45,951 bases of DNA, taken from an uncultured Chloroflexales bacterium. Lineage in GTDB: Bacteria; Chloroflexota; Chloroflexia; Chloroflexales; Chloroflexaceae. The notes under the pieces were generated by a model, which had not been told where the DNA came from, searched no databases, and saw nothing but the letters and a program-made list of their open reading frames with translations. Positions within the stretch are counted from its first letter, which is position 1; each line of letters starts with the position of its first letter. Location: contig CALGUG010000003.1 in assembly GCA_937902315.1 (NCBI GenBank), positions 1-45,951 of the forward strand, in the 5' to 3' direction. A program made the translations under genes and the position numbers. Positions 45,912-45,951 of this stretch are shown piece by piece.

Positions 45912-45951
45912 CTTCGACGTCGCAAGGACGACCGTTTCACTCGAAAGAGTA

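Overview
The window looks like chromosomal DNA of a filamentous Chloroflexota bacterium, probably class Chloroflexia (Herpetosiphon-like or Chloroflexales). The strongest sign is the auracyanin-type blue-copper lipoprotein at the right end. The PstA with a long inserted segment, the GH44 glucanase and the dense intergenic repeats fit this but prove less. No phage, insertion-sequence transposase, CRISPR array, tRNA or rRNA gene was seen. Base use is fairly even, apart from several AT-rich intergenic stretches (about 9.0-9.5, 21.8-22.2, 27.9-28.4, 42.9-43.1 and 44.7-45.0 kb).

Layout, left to right. 0-4 kb: a large membrane VWA protein and a GNAT acetyltransferase. 4.6-8.6 kb: sufE, then a three-gene operon (hydroxyisobutyrate-dehydrogenase-type reductase, M24 peptidase, M20 amidohydrolase) closed by a hairpin shared with an orphan HPt phosphotransfer gene. 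9.6-13.6 kb: a secreted GH44 glucanase with a GNAT gene 3 nt behind it, then an AlkC-type DNA glycosylase. 13.9-18.3 kb: the phosphate operon pstS-pstC-pstA-pstB, preceded by an array of 11-bp-spaced PHO-box-like hexamers.

18.8-27.8 kb is the most unusual part. Two sigma factor / soluble zinc-finger anti-sigma pairs face inward from the two ends. Between them lie a caspase-like peptidase, a small secreted Gly-rich protein and a 951-residue TPR-CHAT protein, a second caspase-clan protease. The arrangement suggests that intracellular proteolysis by caspase-like enzymes controls sigma release. It resembles in logic the TPR-CHAT / Csx30 / RpoE part of type III-E CRISPR systems, but no cas genes are present. 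The functional link is inference.

28.8-33.6 kb: an operon of a DUF2207 membrane protein, a zinc-ribbon membrane protein and an SPFH-SHOCT protein, then a WYL-family regulator. 33.9-37.2 kb: a 68-residue basic protein, an Ada-type alkylation-repair protein and a VanW-domain lipid-anchored or membrane protein. 37.4-41.7 kb: valS behind a near-perfect promoter, and a class III aminotransferase. 42-45.5 kb: a SirB1-type protein, a MatB-like acyl-CoA synthetase and the auracyanin-type protein. The right edge carries a very strong promoter firing out of the window, perhaps toward an rRNA or tRNA operon.

Intergenic DNA is packed with repeats: 12 copies of a composite element with the core TAGCCGTAGGCGGACGCG, a MITE-like element ending in ACCAAATCCG / CGGATTTGGT, several families of hairpin repeats, and one 80-bp direct duplication. 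Most copies lie behind gene 3' ends.
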